From Tsuneonella amylolytica (GTDB taxonomy: Bacteria > Pseudomonadota > Alphaproteobacteria > Sphingomonadales > Sphingomonadaceae), in NCBI RefSeq assembly GCF_003626915.1, contig NZ_CP032570.1, forward strand, positions 558,001 through 622,000: a DNA stretch of 64,000 nucleotides, read 5' to 3'. The number at the start of each line of letters is the position of its first letter. The stretch's first letter is position 1. The notes below the pieces were generated by a model. That model did no database searches, was not told the DNA's origin, and was given only the letters and a program-made list of their open reading frames with translations. The position numbers and the translations under genes are program-made. Positions 8,002-15,742 of the stretch are shown here, in pieces.

Positions 8002-9450
8002 ATGAGCATGGGTCGCACTTCGCTCGCATTGATCATGGCCGGAATGGTGACTGCCTGCGGCGGTGGAGGCGGATCGGGTGGCGGTTCGTTCGGCGGCGGC
8101 AACACCGGCGCGACACCGGTTCCGACACCCACGCCCACGCCTCCAGCGACCGCCTCATGCTCGATCTCGAGTCAGCAGGACTTCGCCAAGGCCTCGATCG
8201 ACGAGTGGTTCCTCTACCCCAACCTCATCAATGCATCGGTCAACAAGGCGAACTACAGCACCGTCCAAGCTTACATCGACGCCTATCTGGCTCCGTTCTT
8301 CGCGGAAAAGAAGAACGCGCAGTTCACTTACGTTACGTCGATCAAAGAAGAGAATGCCTATTACCAGTCGGGTTCGTCCGCCGGCATCGGCGTCCGGCTC
8401 GCGCTCGACAGTTCGAACCGGCTCTACGTAACCGAAGCCTTCGAAAACGCGCCGGCGCTGGCCGCCGGCATTGATCGCGGCACGGAAATCGTCGGCATCG
8501 GCACCACGGCCTCGAACGTCCAGTCGGTCCAGTCGATCATTCAGGCCGGCGGCGGTCAGGCGCTGACCGATGCGCTGGGCCCCAACTCACCGGGCGTAAC
8601 CCGCTACTTCCAGATCAACAACAAGGGCACCGTCACGACGGTCGCGGTGACGAAAACCGAATTCGCGCTCGATCCGGTTTCCGACCGCTACGGCGCGAAG
8701 ATCATCGACAACAACGGCATGAAGGTCGGTTACGTCAATCTGCGGACTTTCATCGATACCGCCGACGACGATCTGCGCGCCGCATTCAACTCGTTCAAGT
8801 CGCAGGGCGTGACCCAAGTCATCGTCGATTTGCGCTACAACGGCGGCGGACTGGTGCGGACGTCCGAACTGTTCGGCGACCTGCTGGCAGCCGACAAGGT
8901 CGGGAAGGTCTTCAGCTACACGACATTCCGCGACAGCAAGGCGCAGTACAACGAGACCAAGCCTTTCGCGAGCCAGCCGCAAGCGATCTCGGCGATGAAG
9001 ATCGCGTTTATCGGGACGCGGGCGACGGCGTCGGCCAGCGAGCTGTTGATCAACTCGTTTACGCCGTATCTCGGTGCGAACACCGCGCTCGTCGGCACCA
9101 ATACGTATGGCAAGCCTGTCGGTCAGGTGGCGCTCGACAATGCGCCGTGCGACCAGCGTATGCGCGTCGTCGCATTCAAAACCGAGAACGCCAGTCGCCA
9201 AGGCGACTACTTCAGCGGGCTGGCCGCCTACATACCGAATACCTGCGCCGCGGGTGATGACATCACGCACCAGCTCGGCGACCCGCAGGAGGCGTCGATC
9301 AAGGCGGCGCTCGGCTTCCTTGCCGGCGGCACGTGCACTCCGATCACGTCGTCGAACGGTCAGCGTACGCAAGCTACCGCCAGTGCCCGGACAATGCTGG
9401 AGCCGGCTGCGCCGTCCGCCGCGCAGCGCGAGACTCCAGGCATGTTCTGA
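8002..9450 (+). CDS. S41 family C-terminal processing-type peptidase, lipoprotein
   Basis: 482 residues. The lipobox VTAC (Cys19) is followed by a Gly-rich and PTP-rich linker, an N-terminal helical region, a PDZ-like segment (GIGVRLALD..ENAPALAAGI..IVGIG) and the S41 core. Catalytic Ser is in ATASASELL (about 344) and Lys in NTYGKPVG (about 371), the usual Ser/Lys dyad spacing. I chose ATG 8002 for its GAGAGGG site and good signal sequence. It probably acts in the periplasm at the outer membrane. The substrate is unknown. Confidence 0.92.
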   Translation: MSMGRTSLALIMAGMVTACGGGGGSGGGSFGGGNTGATPVPTPTPTPPATASCSISSQQDFAKASIDEWFLYPNLINASVNKANYSTVQAYIDAYLAPFFAEKKNAQFTYVTSIKEENAYYQSGSSAGIGVRLALDSSNRLYVTEAFENAPALAAGIDRGTEIVGIGTTASNVQSVQSIIQAGGGQALTDALGPNSPGVTRYFQINNKGTVTTVAVTKTEFALDPVSDRYGAKIIDNNGMKVGYVNLRTFIDTADDDLRAAFNSFKSQGVTQVIVDLRYNGGGLVRTSELFGDLLAADKVGKVFSYTTFRDSKAQYNETKPFASQPQAISAMKIAFIGTRATASASELLINSFTPYLGANTALVGTNTYGKPVGQVALDNAPCDQRMRVVAFKTENASRQGDYFSGLAAYIPNTCAAGDDITHQLGDPQEASIKAALGFLAGGTCTPITSSNGQRTQATASARTMLEPAAPSAAQRETPGMF

Positions 9451-9453
9451 TCG

Positions 9454-10056
9454 TCAGCCGCCCGGCGCTGCCGCGCGCTGGAGCGAACTGACGAGCAGAG
9501 CCTCCGCCCGGTCGCGGGCCGCGCCCTCGGGCAGGCCGAGCGACCGAGCGAGCGCGCGGCCCATCAGGGCATCACCCAGCGCCATCAGGACGAGGGTGAG
9601 GGTGTCTTCGTGGATCTCCCTCACGGCGCGATGGGCATCGGCGGCGTGTACGGCGATCTCGTCGACGAGTTCGTGGATGGTCTCCACGATCGGATCGAGC
9701 GCATCCTCATTCCCGGTCACGAGCATCCAGCTCGCCAGGGCCCCCGCCCCCTCCTTGTCGAACGCGTCGAAGGTCAGGTCGACCACCTCGCGCGGACTGC
9801 CGATACCGGCTCGGCTCGCCTCGACTGCCTCGGCGATCGTGGCGCAGACCGTTTCGGCGAGGTGCTGGGCGAGTGCTTTCTGCAGACCCGACGCAGACCC
9901 GAAATGGTGAAGCAAGTTGGCATGGGTGCGTCCGATCCGTCCGGCTACGGCCTTCAAGGTAACGGACTGCGGTCCGGATTCAATGAGGAGGTGCCGGGCT
10001 GCTTCGAGCGCGGCGGTACGCGATTCCTCGGGGCTCAATCTTTTGCGCGTGGCCAT
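9454..10056 (-). CDS. TetR/AcrR family transcriptional regulator
   Basis: 200 residues. The N-terminal helix-turn-helix (about 10-55: ALEAARHLLIESGPQSVTLKAVAGRIGRTHANLLHHFGSASGLQKAL) is a typical TetR domain. The remainder is a helical ligand-binding domain. ATG 10056 is preceded by GGGGAA. It is divergent from the metal-dependent hydrolase, and the 113-base gap holds two matching palindromes (10113-10126, 10138-10151). It therefore probably represses the hydrolase and itself. The ligand is unknown. Confidence 0.92.
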   Translation of the reverse strand: MATRKRLSPEESRTAALEAARHLLIESGPQSVTLKAVAGRIGRTHANLLHHFGSASGLQKALAQHLAETVCATIAEAVEASRAGIGSPREVVDLTFDAFDKEGAGALASWMLVTGNEDALDPIVETIHELVDEIAVHAADAHRAVREIHEDTLTLVLMALGDALMGRALARSLGLPEGAARDRAEALLVSSLQRAAAPGG

Positions 10057-10112
10057 CGTTCCCCGCGTAACCGAGCGGTACGAACCCGACAAGCCTGGCG
10101 ACACCAGCTTAT

Positions 10113-10126
10113 TGACACTCGTGTCA
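10113..10126. promoter_or_regulatory. TetR-type operator, copy 1
   Basis: TGACACTCGTGTCA, a perfect 6-2-6 palindrome. It overlaps a TTGACA -35-like hexamer (10112-10117) that is 17 bases from TATTGA (10135-10140), reading toward the hydrolase. It shares TGACA-N4-TGTCA with copy 2, 25 bases away centre to centre. Confidence 0.7.
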
Positions 10127-10137
10127 GCACGGACTAT

Positions 10138-10151
10138 TGACACCAATGTCA
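10138..10151. promoter_or_regulatory. TetR-type operator, copy 2
   Basis: TGACACCAATGTCA, palindromic in its outer five bases, the same TGACA-N4-TGTCA pattern as copy 1. It lies 18 bases before the hydrolase ATG, where bound repressor would block transcription. Confidence 0.7.
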
Positions 10152-10169
10152 GTTAATGGAGTTGATTCG

Positions 10170-11078
10170 ATGAACGCCCCTACCTCGTTCGATCGCGACA
10201 CCGCCCTTGCAGCCGGCGATGCCATGCCTGCGGACCGCCCCACTCCCGCGGATCTCGACATCGTCGTGCGCGATCGCCGGTTCGCGCGCGGTGCGGAGGC
10301 CAAGCGCTGGTGGCTCAACGACGATCCGATCGCCACCGCGTGGTTCAACGCGCTCAGCGCGACCTTCCCGCGGGGCGAAGCTTTCTTCGTCGAATCGGTG
10401 AAGGCGCACCGCGACGGTGCCGATCCCAAGCTCGCGCACGAAATCCGCGCCTTCGTGAAGCAGGAAATCAATCACACGCGCGAGCACGTTGTGTTTAACA
10501 AGCTGGCGCAGGCCAGTGGTTACGACGTCAGCTTCATCGACCGCCGGGTCGATCAAATGCTTGCGCTGACCAAGGACCGCCCCGCAATCCTCAACCTCGC
10601 CGCGACGATGGCGCTCGAACATTTTACAGCGATGTTCGGTCACGAGCTTCTCAAGGATCCGGTGCACCTTCATGGCGCCGCTGGCGACCTCGGCGACCTG
10701 TGGCGCTGGCATTCGGCGGAGGAAATCGAGCACAAGGGCGTTGCCTACGACACCTGGCTCCATGCCACCCGCGATTGGAGCCGCTGGAAGCGCTGGAAGG
10801 TCAAGAGCCTGATCATGGTCGTAGTCACCCGCCGCTTCGTCAAGAACCGCGTCGCCGACATGGTGGACCTGCTGGCACAGGACGGCATGACCGGGTGGCA
10901 GGTGAAAGCGAAGATCTGGGCCTATCTGCTCTGGAAGCCCGGCTTCCTGCGCCGCATCGCGCTTCCGTGGCTGGCCTTCTTCCTCCCCGGTTTTCATCCG
11001 TGGAACGAAGACGATCGCGAGCTGATCTCGATCTACGAAGGCGCTTTCGAGGACGCGCTGCTTCCGCAACCCGCCTGA
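10170..11078 (+). CDS. predicted metal-dependent hydrolase (PF10118 type)
   Basis: 302 residues resembling COG3687/PF10118 predicted metal-dependent hydrolases. It is rich in paired His/Glu (AHEIRAFVKQEINHTREH, LEHFTAMFGHELL, WHSAEEIEHKGVAYD), suggesting a diiron/ferritin-like helical site. A membrane-active C-terminal stretch (WLAFFLPGFHPW) is present. ATG 10170 has a TGGAG site; ATG 10146 would start inside the operator. The TetR neighbour and operators imply induction by a small, perhaps lipophilic, molecule. Confidence 0.85.
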   Translation: MNAPTSFDRDTALAAGDAMPADRPTPADLDIVVRDRRFARGAEAKRWWLNDDPIATAWFNALSATFPRGEAFFVESVKAHRDGADPKLAHEIRAFVKQEINHTREHVVFNKLAQASGYDVSFIDRRVDQMLALTKDRPAILNLAATMALEHFTAMFGHELLKDPVHLHGAAGDLGDLWRWHSAEEIEHKGVAYDTWLHATRDWSRWKRWKVKSLIMVVVTRRFVKNRVADMVDLLAQDGMTGWQVKAKIWAYLLWKPGFLRRIALPWLAFFLPGFHPWNEDDRELISIYEGAFEDALLPQPA

Positions 11079-11097
11079 TCCCTGAACCGAGTTATAG

Positions 11098-11131
11098 AAG
11101 CGCCGCCTCTGAAGAATCGGGGGCGGCGCTT
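11098..11131 (+). terminator. hairpin terminator after the hydrolase
   Basis: AAGCGCCGCC (11098-11107) pairs with GGCGGCGCTT (11122-11131), ten of ten, loop 14, followed by CGTCGTTTC. The hydrolase stop lies 19 bases upstream. The following T-run is weak. Confidence 0.65.
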
Positions 11132-11139
11132 CGTCGTTT

Positions 11140-11667
11140 CTACGCAGCGCGCGGGATCGACACGTCTTCGGACATGTCGAACACGTACTCCACCGAATCC
11201 ACCTTGTGCCCCCGTGCGAGGCTGTAGCGGCGCGCCGAGCCGACGGGCCGGAAGCCGAGCTTACGAAGGACGCGGCCGGATGCCGGGTTGTCGGTCATGT
11301 GCCCGGCCGTCACCCGCTCGATACCGAGCATCCGGGCTACTTCGAGCACGCCACGCCCCGCCTCGGTCGCGTAGCCGCGGCCCCATGCGTCGCGCGCAAT
11401 CCAGTAACCGATCTCGGAATCGCCTTCGCTCGGCGCGAGGCCGCACGATCCCACAACGCGGCCGCTCGCGGATTCGACGACAATGAAATTGGGCAGGCCC
11501 TGATATTGGGGCTGACGCGTCCACCAACGCGCATCCTCCCCGGTGTAGGGCCACGGCACCTTCGCGAGGTTGCGCACAATAGCTTCCTCGCCGACAACGG
11601 CGAGCACTTCGGCCCAGTCTTCGGGCCACGCGGGTCGCAGCAGCAGCCTTTCGGTCACATGGAACAT
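11140..11667 (-). CDS. GNAT family N-acetyltransferase (RimJ/RimL type)
   Basis: 175 residues. It begins FHVTERLLLRPAWPEDW, typical of the RimJ/RimL group, with the acetyl-CoA loop ARDAWGRGYATEAG and the C-terminal NPASGRVLRKLGFRPVG. It probably acetylates an amine or protein N-terminus; the substrate cannot be read from sequence. It lies alone between the hydrolase terminator and the rpmA downstream region. Confidence 0.88.
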   Translation of the reverse strand: MFHVTERLLLRPAWPEDWAEVLAVVGEEAIVRNLAKVPWPYTGEDARWWTRQPQYQGLPNFIVVESASGRVVGSCGLAPSEGDSEIGYWIARDAWGRGYATEAGRGVLEVARMLGIERVTAGHMTDNPASGRVLRKLGFRPVGSARRYSLARGHKVDSVEYVFDMSEDVSIPRAA

Positions 11668-11721
11668 CGCACGTCTCCCATTCGGCCCGGTGCCGGGCTC
11701 CTATGCGAGGGAGACATGACA

Positions 11722-11771
11722 AGAGGGAGACCTGGCCTCCCGAAATCTTCGGGGCGGCCCTGTCTCCCTCT
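11722..11771 (-). terminator. long hairpin downstream of rpmA
   Basis: AGAGGGAGACCTGGCC (11722-11737) pairs with GGCCCTGTCTCCCTCT (11756-11771), with a further CCCGA/TCGGG helper stem inside. Read from rpmA on the minus strand it is followed by TTGTCATGTC, only modestly T-rich. It could end the rplU-rpmA transcript or act as an mRNA 3' stabiliser. Confidence 0.4.
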
Positions 11772-11834
11772 GGATGCCGGATTACCTCCGGCGGCGGGCC
11801 ATCCCGTGGACGGCCCCGTTATCGAGTCGTCCGG

Positions 11835-12104
11835 TTATTCCGCAGCCATCGCCGGCATGTCCACCGAGACGTACTTACGGCCGAGTTTGCCGGCGTGGAA
11901 ACGCACGCGTCCTTCGACGAGCGCGAAGAGGGTGTGGTCCTTGCCCATGCCCACGCCGCTGCCCGGATAGAACTTCGTGCCGCGCTGGCGCACGATGATA
12001 TTGCCCGGAATCACTTCCTGGCTGCCGAACTTCTTGACGCCGAGGCGACGGCCCGCACTGTCGCGGCCGTTGCGGGACGAACCGCCTGCTTTCTTGTGTG
12101 CCAT
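11835..12104 (-). CDS. rpmA: 50S ribosomal protein L27
   Basis: 89 residues starting [27 protein letters not shown], the invariant L27 N-terminus that reaches the peptidyl transferase centre. No N-terminal Firmicutes-type extension. It follows rplU by 16 bases, the classical L21-L27 operon. Confidence 0.98.
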   Translation of the reverse strand: MAHKKAGGSSRNGRDSAGRRLGVKKFGSQEVIPGNIIVRQRGTKFYPGSGVGMGKDHTLFALVEGRVRFHAGKLGRKYVSVDMPAMAAE

Positions 12105-12120
12105 TGTTTCGTCCTATCTC

Positions 12121-12645
12121 TTACTTGTCGGTCTTCTTGGCGGCCGGCTTCTTGGCGGCAGCCTTCTTCGGAGCGTCGACCTGACCTTCGCCGGCCGTGC
12201 CGGTGTCCTTGACCGGAGCGACCGTCTTGGCCTTCGGTGCGGCATCGGCCTTGGCAGCCTTGGGCGCATCGGCCTTCGGAGCGTCATCCTGCGAGGCGAC
12301 TTCGGCCTTGGGTTCGGACTTCGCGGCAGCCTTCTTCTCGGCCTTGCTGTCGCCCACGGCGACGATGCGCAGGAGCGTCATCTGCTGGCGATGGCCCGCC
12401 TTGCGGCGATAGTTGTGGCGGCGCCGCTTCTTGAAGACGACGACCTTCTCGCTCTTGGCCTGGGCGATGATCTCGGCCGAGACGACCGTCTTCGCCGCGT
12501 CGGCCAGGCTGTCGCCTTCGCCCGCGAGCAGGACGTCGTCCAGCGTGATCGTGTCGCCGGCGTCGCCCGCCAGCTTCTCGACCGCGATTTTGTCTCCGGC
12601 GGCAACCCGGTACTGCTTGCCGCCCGTGCGCACTACTGCGAACAT
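12121..12645 (-). CDS. rplU: 50S ribosomal protein L21 with long Ala/Lys tail
   Basis: 174 residues. Residues 1-100 are a normal L21 ([14 protein letters not shown], then [24 protein letters not shown]). Residues about 101-174 are a low-complexity Lys/Ala/Pro/Asp tail ([39 protein letters not shown]), making the protein about 70 residues longer than E. coli L21. Similar tails occur in other alphaproteobacteria. ATG 12645 fixes the L21 start; a longer frame to 12720 is unsupported. It heads the rplU-rpmA operon. Confidence 0.97.
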   Translation of the reverse strand: MFAVVRTGGKQYRVAAGDKIAVEKLAGDAGDTITLDDVLLAGEGDSLADAAKTVVSAEIIAQAKSEKVVVFKKRRRHNYRRKAGHRQQMTLLRIVAVGDSKAEKKAAAKSEPKAEVASQDDAPKADAPKAAKADAAPKAKTVAPVKDTGTAGEGQVDAPKKAAAKKPAAKKTDK

Positions 12646-12676
12646 CGGTTTCACTTCCGCTTCTGTTTGGTGCCGC

Positions 12677-12692
12677 CCATCCGCGCGGATGG
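12677..12692. promoter_or_regulatory. 16-bp palindrome in the rplU leader
   Basis: CCATCCGCGCGGATGG is a perfect palindrome 32 bases upstream of the L21 start. It may be an RNA hairpin in the leader or a DNA operator. Confidence 0.35.
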
Positions 12693-12833
12693 TTTCAAGG
12701 CGACGGGTCCGGCGCCGCACGGGGCAGCCCGGAAAGAGGGGTGCCGTTAGGATAGGCGCTTCGTGAAGTCAACGCCGCATCGCACCTTTCGCAGCAGCTT
12801 CCCCCGCGCATCAGCCGTGCTAAGGAACGCCCC

Positions 12834-13349
12834 GTGACCGCTTTCAGCCGCCTTCTCCCCCTCGCCCCGCTTTTCCTGACCGCAGCCTGCGCGTCGACCT
12901 CCGGCGAGTACCCCTCGCTCGCCTTGCGCGATGCCGAAAGGGTCGAAGGTACCTTCGGCGCGGACACGGCGGAGCAGGCCCCTGCCCCGCCGCCGCCGCC
13001 CGCCGTCCCCAGCGCCGATTTGGCGGCGCGCCTCGCGGAACTGCAGCGCCAAGCAAGCGGGTTCGACGCGCGCTTCCGCGCCGCGACGCCGGCGGCCGAA
13101 CGGCTTGCCCGAGCGGCGGGCGGCACCGGCAGCGATTCGTGGGCAGCCGCGCAGGTCGCGCTCGCCGATCTCGATTCGCTGCGCAGCCAGGCCGCGGTCT
13201 CGCTCGCCGATCTCGATACCCTGTGGGTCGACGCCACGCTCGAACCGGGTTCTCCCCGCGAGGCGATCGGCGCGGTGCGCGAATCGGTGCAGGCGATGAT
13301 TGCGGCACAGGATGCGGTTCTCGCGCGGTTGCGCAGCCGCGCCGGCTAA
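12834..13349 (+). CDS. hypothetical lipoprotein
   Basis: 171 residues, not recognised. The GTG start has an AAGGAACG site. A signal with a lipobox-like LTAACAS (Cys19) is followed by a Pro-rich spacer (APAPPPPPAVP) and an Ala-rich helical region with heptad-like spacing (AARLAELQRQASGF, VALADLDSLRSQAAVSLADLDTLW), probably coiled coil. It is divergent from rplU and converges on moaE with a 4-base overlap. Confidence 0.75.
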   Translation: MTAFSRLLPLAPLFLTAACASTSGEYPSLALRDAERVEGTFGADTAEQAPAPPPPPAVPSADLAARLAELQRQASGFDARFRAATPAAERLARAAGGTGSDSWAAAQVALADLDSLRSQAAVSLADLDTLWVDATLEPGSPREAIGAVRESVQAMIAAQDAVLARLRSRAG

Positions 13350-13789
13350 GCCCAGCGGGCCCGGTCGGAATAATCTTCGTCCCGCGGTTCGATCCAGCGC
13401 CATTCCCCGGTCCTGAGTTCCCGTTTCCAGAACCAGGCGGCCGATTTCAGATGATCCATCGCGAAGTCGACTGCATCGATTGCCGAACGCCGGTGCTTCG
13501 CCGCCGCTGACACGCAGACGATCGGCTCCCCCGGATGGAGGAAGCCCACGCGGTGCAGCATCATCAGGCCCATCAGGTCGAAGCGCGCGAAGGCGGCATC
13601 GGCCAGATCGTGCAAGCCCGACAATGTCAGCGGTTCGTAGTGCGAGAGCTCGAGACCCTCCACCCCGTCGTCACCCCGTACCTCGCCCACGAACGTGCAC
13701 GCACCGCCGAGGCCGGGGTTGGCCCGCGTGAACGGTCCCACGAACTGCCCGGGAATGAACATGTCCGTCAGGAGGCGGATGTCGCGCAT
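13346..13789 (-). CDS. moaE: molybdopterin synthase catalytic subunit MoaE
   Basis: 147 residues. MoaE landmarks are CTFVGEVR, LELSHYEPLT, LMMLHRVGFLHPGEPIVCVSAAAKHR, AMDHLKSAAWFWKRE. The Lys in HLKS and the KRE region form the active site. With MoaD it inserts dithiolene sulfur into cPMP. ATG 13789 gives the right length. It is third of moaA-moaD-moaE, transcribed together. Confidence 0.95.
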   Translation of the reverse strand: MRDIRLLTDMFIPGQFVGPFTRANPGLGGACTFVGEVRGDDGVEGLELSHYEPLTLSGLHDLADAAFARFDLMGLMMLHRVGFLHPGEPIVCVSAAAKHRRSAIDAVDFAMDHLKSAAWFWKRELRTGEWRWIEPRDEDYSDRARWA

Positions 13790-13793
13790 CGGC

Positions 13794-14048
13794 TCAGCCG
13801 CCGCTGACAGGCGGCAGCAATGCGACCTCGTCGCCGTCCCCGGCCCGAAGCGCGGTCTTGTCGCCAAGTACGCGGCCTTCGCAGGCGACGTTGACCCGCT
13901 CCATGCGGAGCTGTTCGGCAACCCGCGCCGGGACGGCGTCTAGAAGGCCGGCCCAATCGAGCGGAGCGTCGAACCGCGCGCTATCGCATCCTGCCAGATC
14001 GCGCAGCGGACCGAGAAAGACGACCGTTACAGCCACCGCCTCAGCCAC
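13794..14048 (-). CDS. moaD: molybdopterin synthase sulfur carrier subunit MoaD
   Basis: 84 residues, ubiquitin-like ([14 protein letters not shown], then [22 protein letters not shown]), ending in the essential Gly-Gly that carries the thiocarboxylate. The GTG at 14048 overlaps the moaA stop by 8 bases; a GTG at 14036 is possible. It is separated from moaE by 4 bases. Confidence 0.93.
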   Translation of the reverse strand: MAEAVAVTVVFLGPLRDLAGCDSARFDAPLDWAGLLDAVPARVAEQLRMERVNVACEGRVLGDKTALRAGDGDEVALLPPVSGG

Positions 14049-15027
14049 CTGTCACGGACATGTGGCGCGGCTGCGCCGGGGCGGCGCCGCGTTCGATCGC
14101 AAAGCCGTGGCGGTGCGGCTTGATCGCCATCGCACGGTCCATCGCGCCGGACAGCGCACGGTCCGGATCGCCCGATCGCAAGGCCGCGCGCAGATCCACC
14201 ATCTCTCCCCCACCGAGGCACGGATAGAGCTGGCCGGTCGTGGTCACGCGGATCCGGTTGCAGCCGTCGCAAAAATTGCCCGTGAGCGGGGTGATGAGAC
14301 CGAGCCGTCCGCCGGTTTCGGCGATATCGAGATAGCGCGCCGGGCCGCCGGTGCGGTGCGCTGACGGGACCAGCGTCCACCGCTTGTCGAGATCGGCTCG
14401 GACCTTGGCCAGGCTCAGGAACTGGTCACTGCGATCTTCCGCGATCTCGCCGAGCGGCATGACTTCGATCAGGGTCACGTCGTGGTCGTGGCCGTGCGCC
14501 CACGCAATGAGATCGGGTATCTCGGCAGCGTTCACATCCTTGAGCGCGACTACGTTCAGTTTCACCGCCAGTCCCGCCTCGCGGGCTGCTGCGATGCCCT
14601 CCAGCACCTGGGGCAGCCGGTCCCGTCCGGTCAGCGCCCGGAAGCGGTCGCGGTCGATCGTGTCGAGCGACACGTTGATCCGCCGCACCCCCGCCGCCGT
14701 CAGCGCGTCGGCGTGCTGGGCCAGTTGCGTCCCGTTGGTGGTGAGCGTCAGCTCGTCCAGCCCCGTGCCAATTTCCCGTCCGAGCGCGCGGACGAGGTCG
14801 ATCACATCGCGCCGGACCAGTGGCTCGCCGCCCGTGATACGCAGCTTGGTAACGCCGCGGGCGATGAAAGCGAGCGAAAGGCGGTGCAGTTCCTCGAGCG
14901 TCAGGACTTCGCGCCGCGGCAGGAAAGTCATCGCCTCGGGCATGCAGTACGTGCAGCGCAGATCGCACCGGTCGGTGACCGACAGGCGCAAGTAGGTGAT
15001 CCTGCGCTGAAAAGCGTCGACGAGCAT
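14041..15027 (-). CDS. moaA: GTP 3',8-cyclase
   Basis: 328 residues, radical SAM. The N-terminal cluster is CDLRCTYC, the C-terminal second cluster includes [18 protein letters not shown], and the tail ends MSVTGG, the functional MoaA double-glycine. It makes the 3',8-cyclo-GTP intermediate of cPMP; MoaC is not in this window. It begins 3 bases after the SDR-like gene. Confidence 0.97.
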   Translation of the reverse strand: MLVDAFQRRITYLRLSVTDRCDLRCTYCMPEAMTFLPRREVLTLEELHRLSLAFIARGVTKLRITGGEPLVRRDVIDLVRALGREIGTGLDELTLTTNGTQLAQHADALTAAGVRRINVSLDTIDRDRFRALTGRDRLPQVLEGIAAAREAGLAVKLNVVALKDVNAAEIPDLIAWAHGHDHDVTLIEVMPLGEIAEDRSDQFLSLAKVRADLDKRWTLVPSAHRTGGPARYLDIAETGGRLGLITPLTGNFCDGCNRIRVTTTGQLYPCLGGGEMVDLRAALRSGDPDRALSGAMDRAMAIKPHRHGFAIERGAAPAQPRHMSVTGG

Positions 15028-15030
15028 GCC

Positions 15031-15360
15031 CTACCCTAGCGCCTCGCCAGCGCCTTGGCCATCGAGGACGAGGTACTGGCCGGTCACGCCCGGTGCCCGG
15101 TCGAGGTAGGACAGCGCCGCGGCGACCGCCGTCCTGTCGCCCGATGCCACGCCGTTGACCCGAGCGGGCGCGGCCTCGCGCGCGAGCGACTGGATCGCCG
15201 ACCGGCGCCAACCGGCATGCGTGTGGTCGGCAGGATCGAACGCGATGCACACATCGTCATCGGCGATGGCGGCGCGCAGATCGGGCACTATCCGCGTTAG
15301 GAACTCCGCCGATGCGTCCAGCGCACCGTCCGCCAGACCACGCGCTTCCACCAATCGCAT
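15031..15360 (-). CDS. shortened SDR-like protein in the folate/Moco operon
   Basis: 109 residues. The second half resembles the C-terminal third of short-chain dehydrogenases: WRRSAIQSLAREAAPARVNGVASGD matches the helix after the YxxxK region and the RVNAVAPG strand, and APGVTGQYLVLDGQ matches the SDR end. There is no TGxxxGIG nucleotide loop, and YxxxK is replaced by HTHAGWRR. The ATG overlaps the folB stop by one base (TGATG). It is probably not a working oxidoreductase in the usual sense. Sister genomes may carry a full pteridine-reductase-like SDR here. Confidence 0.7.
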   Translation of the reverse strand: MRLVEARGLADGALDASAEFLTRIVPDLRAAIADDDVCIAFDPADHTHAGWRRSAIQSLAREAAPARVNGVASGDRTAVAAALSYLDRAPGVTGQYLVLDGQGAGEALG

Positions 15361-15731
15361 CAGCGCCGCTCGCGGGTGAGCGTGATGCCGATCTTTTCGT
15401 CCGCTTCCGCGATGGCCAGTTTGACGATCTTGACGGTAACAGCCTCGATCCGCCCGTCGCCGACGAACAGCGTTTCGCAGATGTGATCCGCCACCGCCTC
15501 GATCAGCTTGAAGTGGACGCCGGCCGGCAGCGCCTCGCTCGCAGCGAATTTCAGGTCCATGTAGTTCTTGCTTTCCGACAGCGGGGTGTCGGGGCTGTAG
15601 GCATGGGCCGGCTTCATGCGCGCGGCGATCGAGATGCGAAGCGGCTGCGGCCTGCCGGTCTCTTCCGAATAGATGCCTGTCAGGACATCGACTTGGAGAT
15701 CGGCGACTTCGAGAATGAGCGAATCGGGCAT
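15360..15731 (-). CDS. folB: dihydroneopterin aldolase
   Basis: 123 residues. FolB core: LILEVADLQVDVLTGIYSEETGRPQPLRISI, NYMDLKFAASEAL, HFKLIEAVADHICETLF, VKIVKLAIAEADEKIGITL. It performs the retro-aldol step of dihydrofolate synthesis. It is flanked by the methyltransferase 11 bases upstream and the SDR-like gene with a 1-base overlap. Confidence 0.95.
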   Translation of the reverse strand: MPDSLILEVADLQVDVLTGIYSEETGRPQPLRISIAARMKPAHAYSPDTPLSESKNYMDLKFAASEALPAGVHFKLIEAVADHICETLFVGDGRIEAVTVKIVKLAIAEADEKIGITLTRERR

Positions 15732-15742
15732 CAGGATCGCTC

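Noticed and set aside
8063-9372. Alternative frames over the S41 peptidase
   Set aside because: Shadows; the S41 frame has all motifs and a lipobox.
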